Assembly (NCBI RefSeq): GCF_964199755.1
Contig: NC_133914.1
Span: forward strand, 2,914,001 to 2,978,000
Source of the DNA: Larus michahellis
Lineage: Eukaryota; Chordata; Aves; Charadriiformes; Laridae
Direction of reading: 5' to 3'
Length of the DNA: 64,000 nucleotides
Shown here piece by piece: positions 34,701 to 45,759 of this stretch; positions within the stretch are counted from its first letter, which is position 1; each line of letters opens with the position of its first letter. The notes below the pieces were generated by a model that saw nothing but the letters and a program-made list of their open reading frames with translations, had not been told where the DNA came from and searched no databases. Position numbers and translations under genes: made by a program.

Positions 34701-35116
34701 GCGGCTGAGCGGTCCCGTGGGGTGGGGGGAGGCTGGGCCCTGCCAGAAGGTGGAAGAGGTGGAACGGAGCCGGGGAAAGCTAAAGAGGTACCCAAAAGTC
34801 CCGTTCAAACACTGCCAGCGTGGCTGCCTTCCCTAGTATTATGCGTGCAAAAACGCAACTGCACACGCTTTCGCACAGCCTTGGCATCTCCCGCACACTC
34901 GGCACAGCACGCGACTGGTAGCTCACGTGCTGACGTCCTGACCACGGGCAACCGCTCCAAAACCTGCTCATCCCCCGGTGCGGACACAGAGCGTGCAGAC
35001 AGCACCCCAGCCCGCAGCCCCCTTTGCCGCGCACCCACGCGCTGACCACCCCATTGCTGCCGGACACACAGGGCGGACAGAGAAAACAGGAAGAAGTACT
35101 TAGAAAATGTCATGGC

Positions 35117-35122
35117 TTTAAT
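35117..35122 (-). terminator. Possible ATTAAA polyadenylation signal
   Basis: ATTAAA on the minus strand followed 20-45 nt downstream by T/GT-rich TGTTTTCTCTGTCC and GTGTGTCC. It would end a transcript coming from about 36 kb, if the exon-like pieces there are real. Confidence 0.3.
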
Positions 35123-38010
35123 TAACCTTATCAAAATTATTGCAAGCTTGCTTAGGTAAACATCCATGCCGCACGTTCCAGGACCCATCTGGAAGGGAAG
35201 GCAGCCTGCAGGCAGCTCCCCGGCCGGCTGGCCTGCCCTTTCAGGAGCACGGCTCCCTGGGGCTTGCCCGGGGCTGGGGGGCAGCTCCGATGTCCAGCCC
35301 ACACAGCGCTGGGCGCCGAGAGCCAAGGCAGAGGCGTGCGGTGACTCTGTGCTGCTGGCAAGCCTGCCTCCACCTTGTCTTCCTGCAAAAACTCTGGAGG
35401 CCCGGGAAACTGGAGAGATGGGGTCTCACGGGCATGATCGCTTAGCCCAGACGCAATTGTCATCCATGTCCCTCGGCTTGTCAAATCTCCTCCTGCGGCT
35501 GGGCTCGAGGGGAGGGCTGAGCGCAGGGCAGGCAGGGAATGCCCAGGCAGGGCAGCGCCGGGTGTCCCTGTCACCTCAGCTCATCACAGCCACCCTGGCA
35601 GAGCCCCCGGCCCCACAGTCGGCGCTGTGCCCCCACCTGGCTACGAGCCCCCGTGGCCGGGGAGAAAGCCCTCCCCATGCCAGGCAGGTGGGGTGCCAGC
35701 GGCCGGCAGCTGACAGGCTGCAGCAGCATCACAGGGCCATGAATCAGAGTCCGAACTGGAACAGACCTGAAAGAAATCAACGCGTAGGATCTGGTGCGCA
35801 GCCCTCGCTCTGCTCTCACGGGTCGGAGCTGGTGCCCTTGGTACCTGGGGAGCGCAGACGTTCGCTGCCTGACAGGCTTTCATAACATGACTGCGCTTGA
35901 GTGACACCATCCCGGTGGAAGTCCTCCCACAGAAACTGTGGCTGCAACCTTCCACTTTCACTTGGATTTTAATTGCCTTCTTCAGATCCACCCTAAATGC
36001 CAAGGAGAGATCATGCCAGTGCTTTGCCCCTACTTTGCCAAACGCAAAGCTATAATTAAATTTTAACTCACAAATATATTATTCATATTTTTCTACCATG
36101 CACGATAAATTACTTTAAGCCAAAAGCAAAAACAACAAAAAAATTTGGCTTAATTATGGCAGACAAACATGATCCTGCCCCAGGAACAGCCGATTCACTG
36201 AGGAGAGAGTGATACCAAAGGTAAGAACATTGTCTTTAATTGCTCTCTTGCACTACAGGCTGCCCCAAAGTACGTCATTTCTTCCTCATGAATGCCTGTC
36301 TAAAAATAAAAATGGAGATAAGATTCTGAACTTAGTGTTCTTCCATTTCCCGTTGCATGAAACTTCATCCCTGGAATGGGAAGGAGTCGAAATCTAGCAA
36401 TGTCCACATGGCCTCTTTATTTTGGGCTGTTGGCATTGGGAGGGTTGAGGTGGGACAAGACCAGCCCCTGCGTGGCTTCCCTCCTCCTCGCCCCAGGAAC
36501 GGCAGTGCACCCGGGGCAGGTTTGCTCCGGGGGAGGAGGTTGTGCCGGGGGGTGCTGGTCCATCCCGGGCAGCAGCGCAGCCCCCGCAGCCCCTCAGTGC
36601 CATGTGCCGCAACAGCCACCTTCGTGCTCAGGGCTGCAGGACAGGCCAGGGAGGGACACGGCACAGTTTTCCTGGAACGAAAGGTGGGATGATGGGAGCA
36701 AACCTACCTGAGCTGAGCTACTGCTCCTTCCCCACCTCCCTGGGACCTTCATCAGGCGCTACCCTGGCAGGGTGGAGACAAAGGGAAAACAAAAAAGACC
36801 TGGGGGAGTATTCACAGGATGCCCACAGGGTTCAGCCTGGCTAAACCCACATCCCTACCTCCCAGCACTAGAGACAAAGGAGAGCTATTCACCCTTTAAC
36901 ACCAGCCCTGGGACCTGCCCCTTACCACCGTGGGGCCAAGCCTGAGCCTCCAGCTTCACCCATCACCAGCGCAGCCTCCTGACCGGTCACCTGGAGGGAT
37001 GCAAGAGCAGCCAAGGCAGGTCCGTGCTCGGTTTGGGGAGCTCAGACAAGGCATTACCGGCACGGTAACCTGACACGCTGTCTGAACCTGTGTGCAGCCA
37101 CAACTGGAAAAGCGGCAAACGCCAGCAGGCAGCTGGGAGCTGGAATTAGCCCTTCCCTCCTGCCCAGCCGCAGGCAGGAGCAGGTAGAGCTCACTCCTGG
37201 CCGTGCAGCTCCCGCCAGCTCTGGGACACCAGCACATGTCACTGCCACCCGGACTGTCCCTGGTACATCAGCGGCTCAGCTCCCCCCGGGGGAAAACCCA
37301 GCTGGAAAGAGAACAAACCTCTGGGAAGCAAAACCGCTGCCGCGGTGAGCCGGAGCCAGGAGCAGCCATGTCTGTCTCCTGGGGAGGGAGCAGACGGCCG
37401 GCACGTGCCCAGCACGGGCACCACTGCACGGCCCGCAGCGAGCCGCCATCGCCACCACTGGTGCCCTGGGCCATGACATGAGGCTCTTCCACACACCAGG
37501 GAGCATCACGTCCCTGTCCTTGTTCCCATCCCCATCCCAGCTGAGCCCCTGCAGCAGGGCCCTTGCTCTTGCTCCAGCACTCGCCCTGGCCCAGTGCAGG
37601 GAGGCCTTTTGGGACACCTCGTCAGGGCCGGCAGCGGCTCAGACCTGGCTCTGCCCATCAGTGCAGCCCCTGGTCCAAGTGAGCTCCCAGCAGGCTGAGA
37701 CTCCGGCGGGCAGTGCTGGGAAGCGCAGCTCAGGCACGTTTGGTTAACGCCGGGGGCTCTTTCTGCACCCCCAGTGCCGCCCTGGGCTCCCAGCGCGTTT
37801 CCCTGCTCCCACCTCACCCCACACCCTCCCCCCCGTCGCGGTTCGCCTGCGCTTAATAATATTTTCATGAGTGTTTTAGATCTGCGCTCTGGGAGTCTCG
37901 GGGGATGTTTGTGCATGACATCACCCTCCCCCTCCCGTAAATCAGGCTCTGGGCCACGCACAGCCATGACCCATTCATGACAGGGATAAAATCCAGATGT
38001 TCCAGTGCTC

Positions 38011-38038
38011 CATGCAGCTGGGTCATTTCCTTTTTTGG
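38011..38038. promoter_or_regulatory. CArG box with adjacent E-box
   Basis: Perfect SRF consensus CCTTTTTTGG at 38029-38038, ten bases from a CAGCTG E-box at 38015-38020. It lies about 2.6 kb past the FHL3 3' end. FHL3 is a muscle gene, so a muscle enhancer is conceivable, but single matches occur by chance. Confidence 0.35.
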
Positions 38039-39368
38039 CTAAAAACGTGAGGCTCTTGAGGCTGAGTGAAAGAGGAGCCCGGGGGCCCTTTGTACAGAAA
38101 CCTTTTGTGGTTAATCCCTGGAAACAGCGATGCAGAAACAAGGGGTTGTGGTGCTCCAGCTGGAGGACAGGCTCGGCTGGGAACCTCCTGGGCTGGAGCT
38201 CCTCGCCTGCCCTTGAGGCTGAGCGGCAGCAAAACCAGAGCCCGGCGCAGGTCACAGGGCAGCAACAGCAACAAAAACCTGACTTTAAAAGCCCCGTTAG
38301 CTGCCAGAGCAGGAGCCTTTGAAGGAGCCAGGAGTGCCTCGCACAGAGCCATGATCCCGCCGGGGCTGTGCCGGTGCCGCTGCCGGAGCAGCGCCCGCAG
38401 GGGAAGGCAGCACAGTGCCGGAGCCAGAGGAAGCCGTGGCAGCTGTTAGTAAATGTAAAGGAATCTGTGGAAAACAGTTTCAGATGTTAGGGGAATAAAT
38501 GGCTCCCCAGCTGATAAAAAGTGAGTAGTGAGCATGCACCGCTTCGGGGAAGGCTGCCAGGAGGAGGGAGACCACTGTCACCCCGGCTGGAGACGACAGC
38601 AACTTCCCCACCAAACATCCTCCGGAGAGCCTACGTGTGCGGAGCAGAGAGCACGCGCCGCGGGGGGGGAAAAGGAAGCATCTGCACGGTGGGATACAAC
38701 GATACGACTCGGTACCGCAGCGATCCAGACCAGCTCCTGCAGCCGTGCAGCATCCCGGCGTCTGCCGAGCCCAACCCCACCGACAGCCAGCCCCGGGGCA
38801 TCGCGCCCGGCACCGGCCGAGTCATCGTGCCCGACATCATCCAAGTCCTGCTCAGGCCCGTCCTGCGGAGCAGCCTGCCCGGACAGACAGCAGGCACGGA
38901 CAGGCAGCCCCGGCACCAGGAACTCGCCGCAGCCCCACAGCAGGAAGAAGGAGCTGCTGTTCCTCAGCCATAACCCTCGGGACTGGCACAGCTGATGCCG
39001 GGCGTGTGGTTTGGGGAGGCACGAGCACTGGGGGATCGCCCAAACGCAGGACAGGGTGAGGGATGAGGACAGGGCTGAGCACAGGAGCCACAGCACCGCT
39101 TCACACAGTGCTCTGCCCTGCACCTGCTGTTCGAGAAACACATGAGAGCGAGCGTCACTAAAACGGTTTATTATATAAAGCCGTAGGAAATACACAGGAG
39201 GTTTAGGACACTTCCTTCTAGAAACTGCTCCAAGCTCCTCAGAATAGCAAACACACAAACTCTGATTTGCCTGCATCAAAGCTTTCAAACGAGGATTCAA
39301 CAAGGATCTGCATACAGAGTTAATAACACTTCAACATGCATAACATTTTCTGTTCCTAAGTGAAGCCT

Positions 39369-39388
39369 GGGGGGGGCGGGGGGGGGGG
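39369..39388 (+). repeat. G8-C-G11 run
   Basis: Twenty bases, all G but one; a strong G-quadruplex candidate and a likely sequencing gap or error site. Confidence 0.9.
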
Positions 39389-40681
39389 CTAGCCCCTTCA
39401 TCCTGCAGTTGGTTACAAAATGGGATATTCATGACAAAAGAGTACAAAAGGAAGAAAAAAATAACCCACAAGAAGATGCTTTCAGAAAAGCACATGGCTG
39501 TCTAAGCAGGGAAGCAGGGTCAGCATCGGTGCCCCAGCAAGACAGAAGCAGGAGGGATGTAGGGACAAGGCAGCCACTGAGCGTCCCATCGCGCCAGCCC
39601 TTGCCTGAGCCTGGGATGGCTCACGATGTCCTATTTGGCACAGTTAGGGCCAACGCAGGGACTTGGGAGATGCAAAGCCCCTCCTCAGGGCAGCCCAGGT
39701 GCCACCTTTGCTTCTCGTTTGGGACACAGCGAGGGATGAGTGTGGCTGTGGGAGCTGCCGCCGGGGCAGGGGGATGCTCAGCCCTGGCAGGAGCAGGTTG
39801 TGGATGCCCCAAGCCCCGTGCTCCTGTGGACGCCCCCCCCTCCAGTGCTCCCAGCAGCCACAGCCTGCGGGAAGGTCCCCTCCCCGCATTAATGGGTCTG
39901 CGGTGTCACCTGCGCTGCTGGCAGCTGGGCTCAGCGAGGCAATCCCCATCCCACGGATCCCCATGAGAGGGATGGAGCAGGAATAAAGCCCTGGGTGCTC
40001 TCAGCCGTCAGCACGCCCTTCTCCAGGGCTCAGCCAGGCGCGTCTCAGGGGGGGACCAGCAGCGGGTCAATACCCTCCAGCTCAGACACGGCAGATCATG
40101 GCACGGATGGCGGGGAACAGGGCAGGGAGGTGGTGGGGGCAGAACGCCCCGTACCTGCGAGTGATTTGAGCTCCTCATCCACACCTGAGCGACAGCACCT
40201 CCATGCAGATGGGCAGAGCAAAAGACTCTGGCCCACAAACGGTGAGGTGGCTACAGAACTCCGGAGGCTGATCCCATCTGGCAGCACACACGCTCTTCTC
40301 CTGGCCACACTCCAGCTTGGTGTCCCCAAAACGTCCCAAGCTGGGCAGAGAGCACCCTCCATGCCCGGGTCGCCAGCCACGCGTACAGAAAGGCTGTGCT
40401 GCAAAGCCACCCACAGCGCAGGCCAGCACGGCCAAGCCGCATGGACAGGAGCTGCTGCCTTATGTCACACAGAGCAAGGGAAGCAACAGGGGGGAAAGAG
40501 AAAAGTCAGCACTGTGCCAGGGGGAGCGAATACATGCTGCCAGCGCGCAGATCCAGCAGCCCATCGCTGAAGCTGCCGCTGCTGCCCTTTGCCAGGGCCC
40601 TGGGCTCAGCTCATGCCTGGTCAGACAGGAAGCAAAAGGAAAGAGTAAATAATGGGGGGGTCTTGAAGCTCCTTTCTCAAC

Positions 40682-40687
40682 TTTATT
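40682..40687 (-). terminator. FHL3: FHL3 polyadenylation signal AATAAA
   Basis: AATAAA on the minus strand about 200 nt past the FHL3 stop codon, the first in that direction. Confidence 0.7.
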
Positions 40688-40889
40688 TAGCTTTGACTCT
40701 GCACAGAGCCATAGCACAGCGTACTCTAGCCTTCAGAGAGGGGCACAGGAACCCCCTGAACACACCGTGGTTCGGGGTCAGCCCCCATCTCCTGTGCCTT
40801 GTGCCCTGCCCCTGACATGTTGTTGGGGTATCTGGCACAAAGACCCTGAAGAATAGAGAAAGCCCCTGCCCCACGGTGTCCTTGGAGGC

Positions 40890-43841
40890 TCATAGGTCGC
40901 TGCTGCAGTCGCGGCACAGGATCTCATCGTTGTCAGGGATGAAGCCTTTCCCGACCAGCGAGGTGTTGCAGCGGGCGCAGTTAAAGCAATTATGGTGCCA
41001 GTGACGGTCCTCAAAGGAGACGTATTTACCACCGCCAAAGCCTACGGGAGGGACAGAGCGCAGTGTTAGAACCCCTGGAGAAACCGGGACGAGCTTCCCG
41101 CACAGACCGAGGCTTGGACTGTTCATCTCTGAGTCAGATCCTCATTCGCTGCACTGGGGCACCCAAACACCTCCCCATACTGAATACATCTGAAACGTGG
41201 ATCTCGACTCCTGGGGGATGAGAGAACCAAAATGATTTCACACCAGATTTTGCAGGGTTGAGATCCTCAGGCCAGAATCACCATTTTCTCCCCCCAGAGG
41301 AGCGGACAGCAGAGCTGTCACAGCAAGGGAGGGGGCTGCGGGGAGCTCCTGGCAGCACTGCCTGGAGCAGCTCCTTCCAAGGACAGCGCGAGGGAAGTCC
41401 TGGGAAGAGCCCTCCTGCCACCAGCCCTGTCCCAGGCTCCTGCAGAGGCTCCGCAGGCAGCTTCCTTCCTCTGCCCGCAGCGCTCGGACTTGTGGGCTGT
41501 GACCCCCTTCTCCCCAGGACTGCGACAAACTGATAAGGACCAGACGGGAAGCGGGGTGCCCAGGAGCTGCCCTGTCCTCAGCTGGAGTCATCCTCTGAGT
41601 CACCAGCTGATTCACGGCTTTGCAAGAGACGGGAGTTGCAAAGGGAAAGGTCAAGAGGGGGAGGACAGGAAGGAGGCCAGACCCTCTCAGGGGTTTCTGC
41701 AGAAGAGGACCCTCTGCTTCCCCTGTCTTAGGAGGGTACTGCAGGTCCAGACTCCCTGCAGCAGTTGCTGCTCCAGCTACGGCTGGAAGTCTCTGGCTTT
41801 CTCTGAGAGCAATCTTTACACAGGACGTGGCAACTAGCCTCCAACAAGGCAAGCTTGAGACACAAGACCACACTGTGAGGGGTCACTTTGGGAGCCTTTA
41901 CCCCTGGGCAGAGGGAAATCCTCCCACAGGGCACAGTTCGCCACTTTGAAAGACGCAGATGAAGGGACACGAGTGGCCCTAGGGCCACTGCAGCAGAGAG
42001 ATCCCCTCTCCTGGGGGGCTCCTTGGAAAGCAGCTGCAGTTTTGGGGGGATGTGCCTGAGGGCACCTTGTACTCCCTAGCATTTGTCCCGGGGAGGCCTG
42101 AAGTGCCTGGAGACACCTGAGCAAGGCTGCGTGGTGGCCATGTGTATGAGCATCCTACGGGCCTGGGTCACACGTGCACCCGAGAGCGCAGCTTCACCCA
42201 GAGCAGTCACCGCGTGTGCGCCAACAGGGCAGGCAGGTCATGGCCTGCTCTGCGGAAGCGCCCCGTAACCGGGGCCGTTCTGCTCACCTGTGATGGGCTT
42301 CGTGCAGGCGCTGCACTTCTTGGCATAGAGGTTCCCAAAGCACTTGATGCAGTAGGGGTTGTCGTCCTGGGAGGTGAACTGCTGCCCAGCCAGGGGGGTC
42401 TTGCAGCCCGTGCAGACAAAACACTCCTTGTGCCACGGCTCATCCCGGTAAGTCACTCCTCCCTTGGTGAGGGTCTGCGGGAAGAGAGCGCACACTGGTG
42501 ACACAGGGACACGGGCGAACAGGCCGCAGCGCAGGACCAGCAGCCAGCCGGGGTGGTGGCGCCTGAACCCATCTCTGGCGGGGCTCAGGCCGGAGTGGGG
42601 AACGTGGCCCTGGATCAGAGAACGCGGGGGCTGCGGGCTGTGGGGTCAGACATACCTTTTTGCAACGAGTGCAGCGAGGAGCAAACTTGCTCTCGTAACA
42701 GGGGACACAGTAATAATCCTTATTGTCTGGGATGAAGGATCGTGACCCGATGGGCTGCTGGCAGCTGCTGCATATGAAGCAATGCTCGTGCCAGGTTTGT
42801 CCGTTGTACTCCAGCTTACGGGATCCTGCAGAGAGAGCCGTTCAGTGAAGGAGGGAGCTGCGGGAGGCTGTGTGGGATGAACCGCGGTCCTGCACACCCC
42901 GCTCTCTGCCTGCCCTCCCCATGGCAACAGCTGGAGCGGGGAGGCTCCGGGCCCACCCCACCACCAAGGGGGGGCTGTGGGAACATGCCCTCAGACCCGC
43001 ACACAGCCCACAGCAGAGACGCCTGTTGTAACCCATTTGTAACCTGCACCTGAAGATGGTGCCAGAATGGCCAAGCAAAGACACTCCTTTGCCTCAGGCC
43101 ATCTCCAGGGATGATCACACATCTTGAGTCATTCCTTCTCTTCTCGTCAGCACACACCAGAAAATGCCCAGGAAACCCTTTGTTATCTCCTCCCTGGCTC
43201 ACTTCCCCATGAAAAAGGGGAACAGATGGACGGGGCTGCTGCGGTGACCACAGCACAGGATCCCGCTGTCTTGTCAGACAAAGTGCCCGCCCCACTCCGT
43301 GCCGTGAGAGTGCGGCAGGAGAGCAGAAATTCCACTCTCTTCCTTGCTGCCCTGGTGTTGGACCCTGCAGCCCTGGCTGATGCCGCCGGGACCAGGAAAA
43401 AACCGCAGCGCTCGAGTCTGCCTGCTCCTACCTGGCATGACCGTCTTCTCGCAGGCAACGCACTTGGAGGAGAACTCGCTGCAGTAGCAGTCATTGCACA
43501 GCAGCTCCTCGCCTTGGCAGGTGAACGGCTCGTCGGCCAGGGAGCGGTCACAGCGGAAGCAACGGAAGCAGTGCTCGTGGTAATGGCGGTCCTCGTAGTA
43601 CAGCTCCTGGGGAGGACAGCCGAGGTGAGGAGGGACCGATGGCCCCAGGGAAGCGCCCTGCCCGGCCGCAGGGCCCCATACTCACTCTGCAGTCGTGGCC
43701 GATCAGCTCTTTGCACTCATCGCAGGTGTTGGCAAAGTGGGCGTCGTAGCAGGGGATGCAGTACGGGCCATTGTCCATCTGGATGTACTTGCGCCCGTAC
43801 AAGGACTCCTTGCAGTTGTCGCAGTCAAAGCACTCCGTCAT
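40890..43841 (-). CDS. FHL3: FHL3, four-and-a-half LIM domains 3 (complete coding region)
   Basis: LIM-only cofactor that binds transcription factors and actin in skeletal muscle, nuclear and cytoplasmic. Five coding exons: 43841-43686, 43606-43432, 42825-42656, 42474-42288, 41041-40890; 840 nt, 279 residues, one fewer than I recall for human. It starts MTECFDCDNCKESLYG (the half-LIM) and is followed by four full LIM domains, each with two zinc-binding C-x2-C / H-C-x2-C modules, e.g. YEDRHYHEHCFRCFRC, WHEHCFICSSC, WHKECFVCTGC and WHHNCFNCARC. It ends LCRDCSSDL. Assignment to FHL3 rather than FHL2 rests on its place beside SF3A3 and on the GGGKYVSFEDRHWHHNCF segment. The ATG exon begins at 43867 after acceptor TCTTAGCAG, leaving 26 nt of 5' UTR, so the first noncoding exon lies upstream. 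Confidence 0.97.
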
Positions 43842-43867
43842 GGTGCCAGTCTGAGGGGCTCCTTCAC

Positions 43868-45750
43868 CTGCTAAGAGACCAGTGGAGATGCTGGGTCAGC
43901 ATCGGCTTACGCTGCCTGAGATGTCCCCGCACAGCCCTGCCACCTCCAGAGGGCAAGGACCCGAATCCCTGAGCCGGCAAACGGCTGCTGTCAGGAGAGG
44001 ACACAGACCCGAGCTGCGGCAACTGCCCCGTGGCCGTACGCACTTCCAAAAAAGCCTGCACACAGTCGGGGCCTGGCACGAACCTCGCTGCGGGTTTGTG
44101 CTCCAGTTCAACAGCTCGGGCACCGCTCAGAGAATGTACACGTGCAGTCGAGCTTCTCGCTGCCTGCCTCCTTGCTGGGAAGCAAAGTGTAAACAATGAC
44201 CAAAAGAGAGAATTTGCTTTCCTGGGAAGCTTTGATTTGGCACTGAGAACAGGAGCAGGCACCCGCTGGGTGCACATCCACTGCCACGTCAGAGAGCCAG
44301 CCGCCTCGAGGGAGATCTGCCTACCAAGCAGAGACCCGCGCTCAGCCACCAGCACCACCAGCAAGATCCCCGCTGACGGCCCGTGAGCCGATGCTCTGCC
44401 CGATGGGGCCGTCAGCCTTTCAAACTCCGCAACTTCTCCAGAACCTTAAAGCAGCTGCTCCCCAGGGAAGCAGAAATGGGGTACCCCACACCGTGCCCGG
44501 CTACAGAACCACATCCCAGCAAACCGTTTTACACATATTGCTCCAACTACAAACACTCTTCAGGGAGAAAGTGTTGGGGAGGGCGGGAGTTTTACAAGCA
44601 ACAGAGGTGTTGGGTTTTGCACGCAGGAGATCAGACATCTCTCGTTGCCTCTTGTCTCCCTCTCAGACAAGAGGTTTGTGGAACTATTTCGCTTTCTTTG
44701 GAGCACTGACTCCAGAACAAAAGCATCTTCCTTCTGTTTGGTTTAACCTGGTTATTCCTAAATATGGAGTTTTCCACTTGCAAAATCACACCCTTCTTTA
44801 TTACAGGTTGCTATCAAGTGTAGACAAGCCCAGGGAATTACATCTGAGCAGTCAGCTGCAGAGCGCCGCACGCTGCACTTTTCTTCGGGAACCCACCCAC
44901 TTCAGAAAGAGCTATTCTGGCTCAATCTGCAGTTTGGCATTTCGTGGTGCCGGGAGCTCACCGCCAGCCCCCGCGCCTCCTCCCCACGGGCTCCCCGGCA
45001 GCAGCGGCTCCCTCCGGGACAGGAGCCGATCCAGACAGCTCTGACTCATGGCAGCGAGCTCCCCAGGGCTATTCTTGGTCGAACCGCACAGCTCCCAGCT
45101 GTTGTCAAGCCTGGTATGTGCCGATAGGGCTGCCGGTGAATAAATCTAGTGTTCCCACATGGCTACGTGACCAACAGAGGGGGAACAAAGTCCCTTTTCA
45201 GACGCTCTCGTTACCCAGCTGCTGCCCCGGCCATGTTCTGCTCCGCTGACCGCTCCGTGCCCTGCAGCATGGCAGGCTGCTGCGGGGGACTGCGGTGGCG
45301 GCAGCAGCGCCACAGCGTGTGCCTGCCACCCGTGGGGGCTTTGGGCCACTGCCGCGCCGAGCCCGTCCCCCAGAGCCCCAGCAGCAGCTGCCCATGGAAC
45401 AAGGCAGCCCGCGCCGGGCAACTCCCAGTCTGTTACTGGAGATGGGGCACTGGGAGAGTTCGCATGGCGGAGCCGGAGGGGTGCTGGCGTGCCGAACCGG
45501 ACTGCTGCCGGTTCAGTCTGCCCCTGCTCTGCCACAGCCTGGGCTGACCCCCAGCACCCCCCCTCCGGGGCACCCCCCGAGTGCTCACCCGGCCACGCAG
45601 CGGCTCCCGCAACCCCGACGGCTCCTGGCGCTTCTCAGCCACCGCCACCTCCTCGGCCCCACTCGCCTTCGCTCCCTGAAGCCACCCGGGACCTTTTCCT
45701 CTGGCAAAGAATGAAAATCAAATTACTAACCCTCCTCCTCCTCCCAGCCC
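43868..45750 (-). promoter_or_regulatory. FHL3: FHL3 5' intron and possible promoter region
   Basis: Because the ATG exon has an acceptor, a noncoding first exon must lie to the right. The most likely site is the GC-rich block 45.2-45.7 kb; a TTTTATTA element lies on the minus strand at about 45781, just outside. No first exon could be proven. A 217-codon plus-strand open frame at 44391-45044 matches nothing I know. Confidence 0.35.
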
Positions 45751-45759
45751 TGTCGAAGG

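Larger units (their letters stand above)
34700..40660. other. Intergenic region between SF3A3 and FHL3
   Basis: About 6 kb with no recognised protein. It contains exon-like pieces at 35426-35992 (minus), a GC3-rich frame at 38521-38973 (plus), a CArG/E-box cluster at 38.0 kb and a long G-run at 39.37 kb, each listed separately. Further minus-strand AATAAA motifs occur near 36.42 and 39.17 kb, and plus-strand ones at 38.50 and 39.98 kb, without a clear gene. Confidence 0.5.

Noticed and set aside
35040-35110. Signal-peptide-like frame MTFSKYFFLFSLSALCV on the minus strand
   Set aside because: It directly follows an ATTAAA motif and the hydrophobic run is simply T/C-rich downstream sequence; the rest of the frame has no protein-like features.
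43124-43972. 282-codon plus-strand frame
   Set aside because: Antisense shadow of FHL3 exons 1 and 2.
44391-45044. 217-codon plus-strand frame upstream of FHL3
   Set aside because: No family resemblance, mixed composition, and it lies in the presumed FHL3 5' intron; not enough to call a gene.
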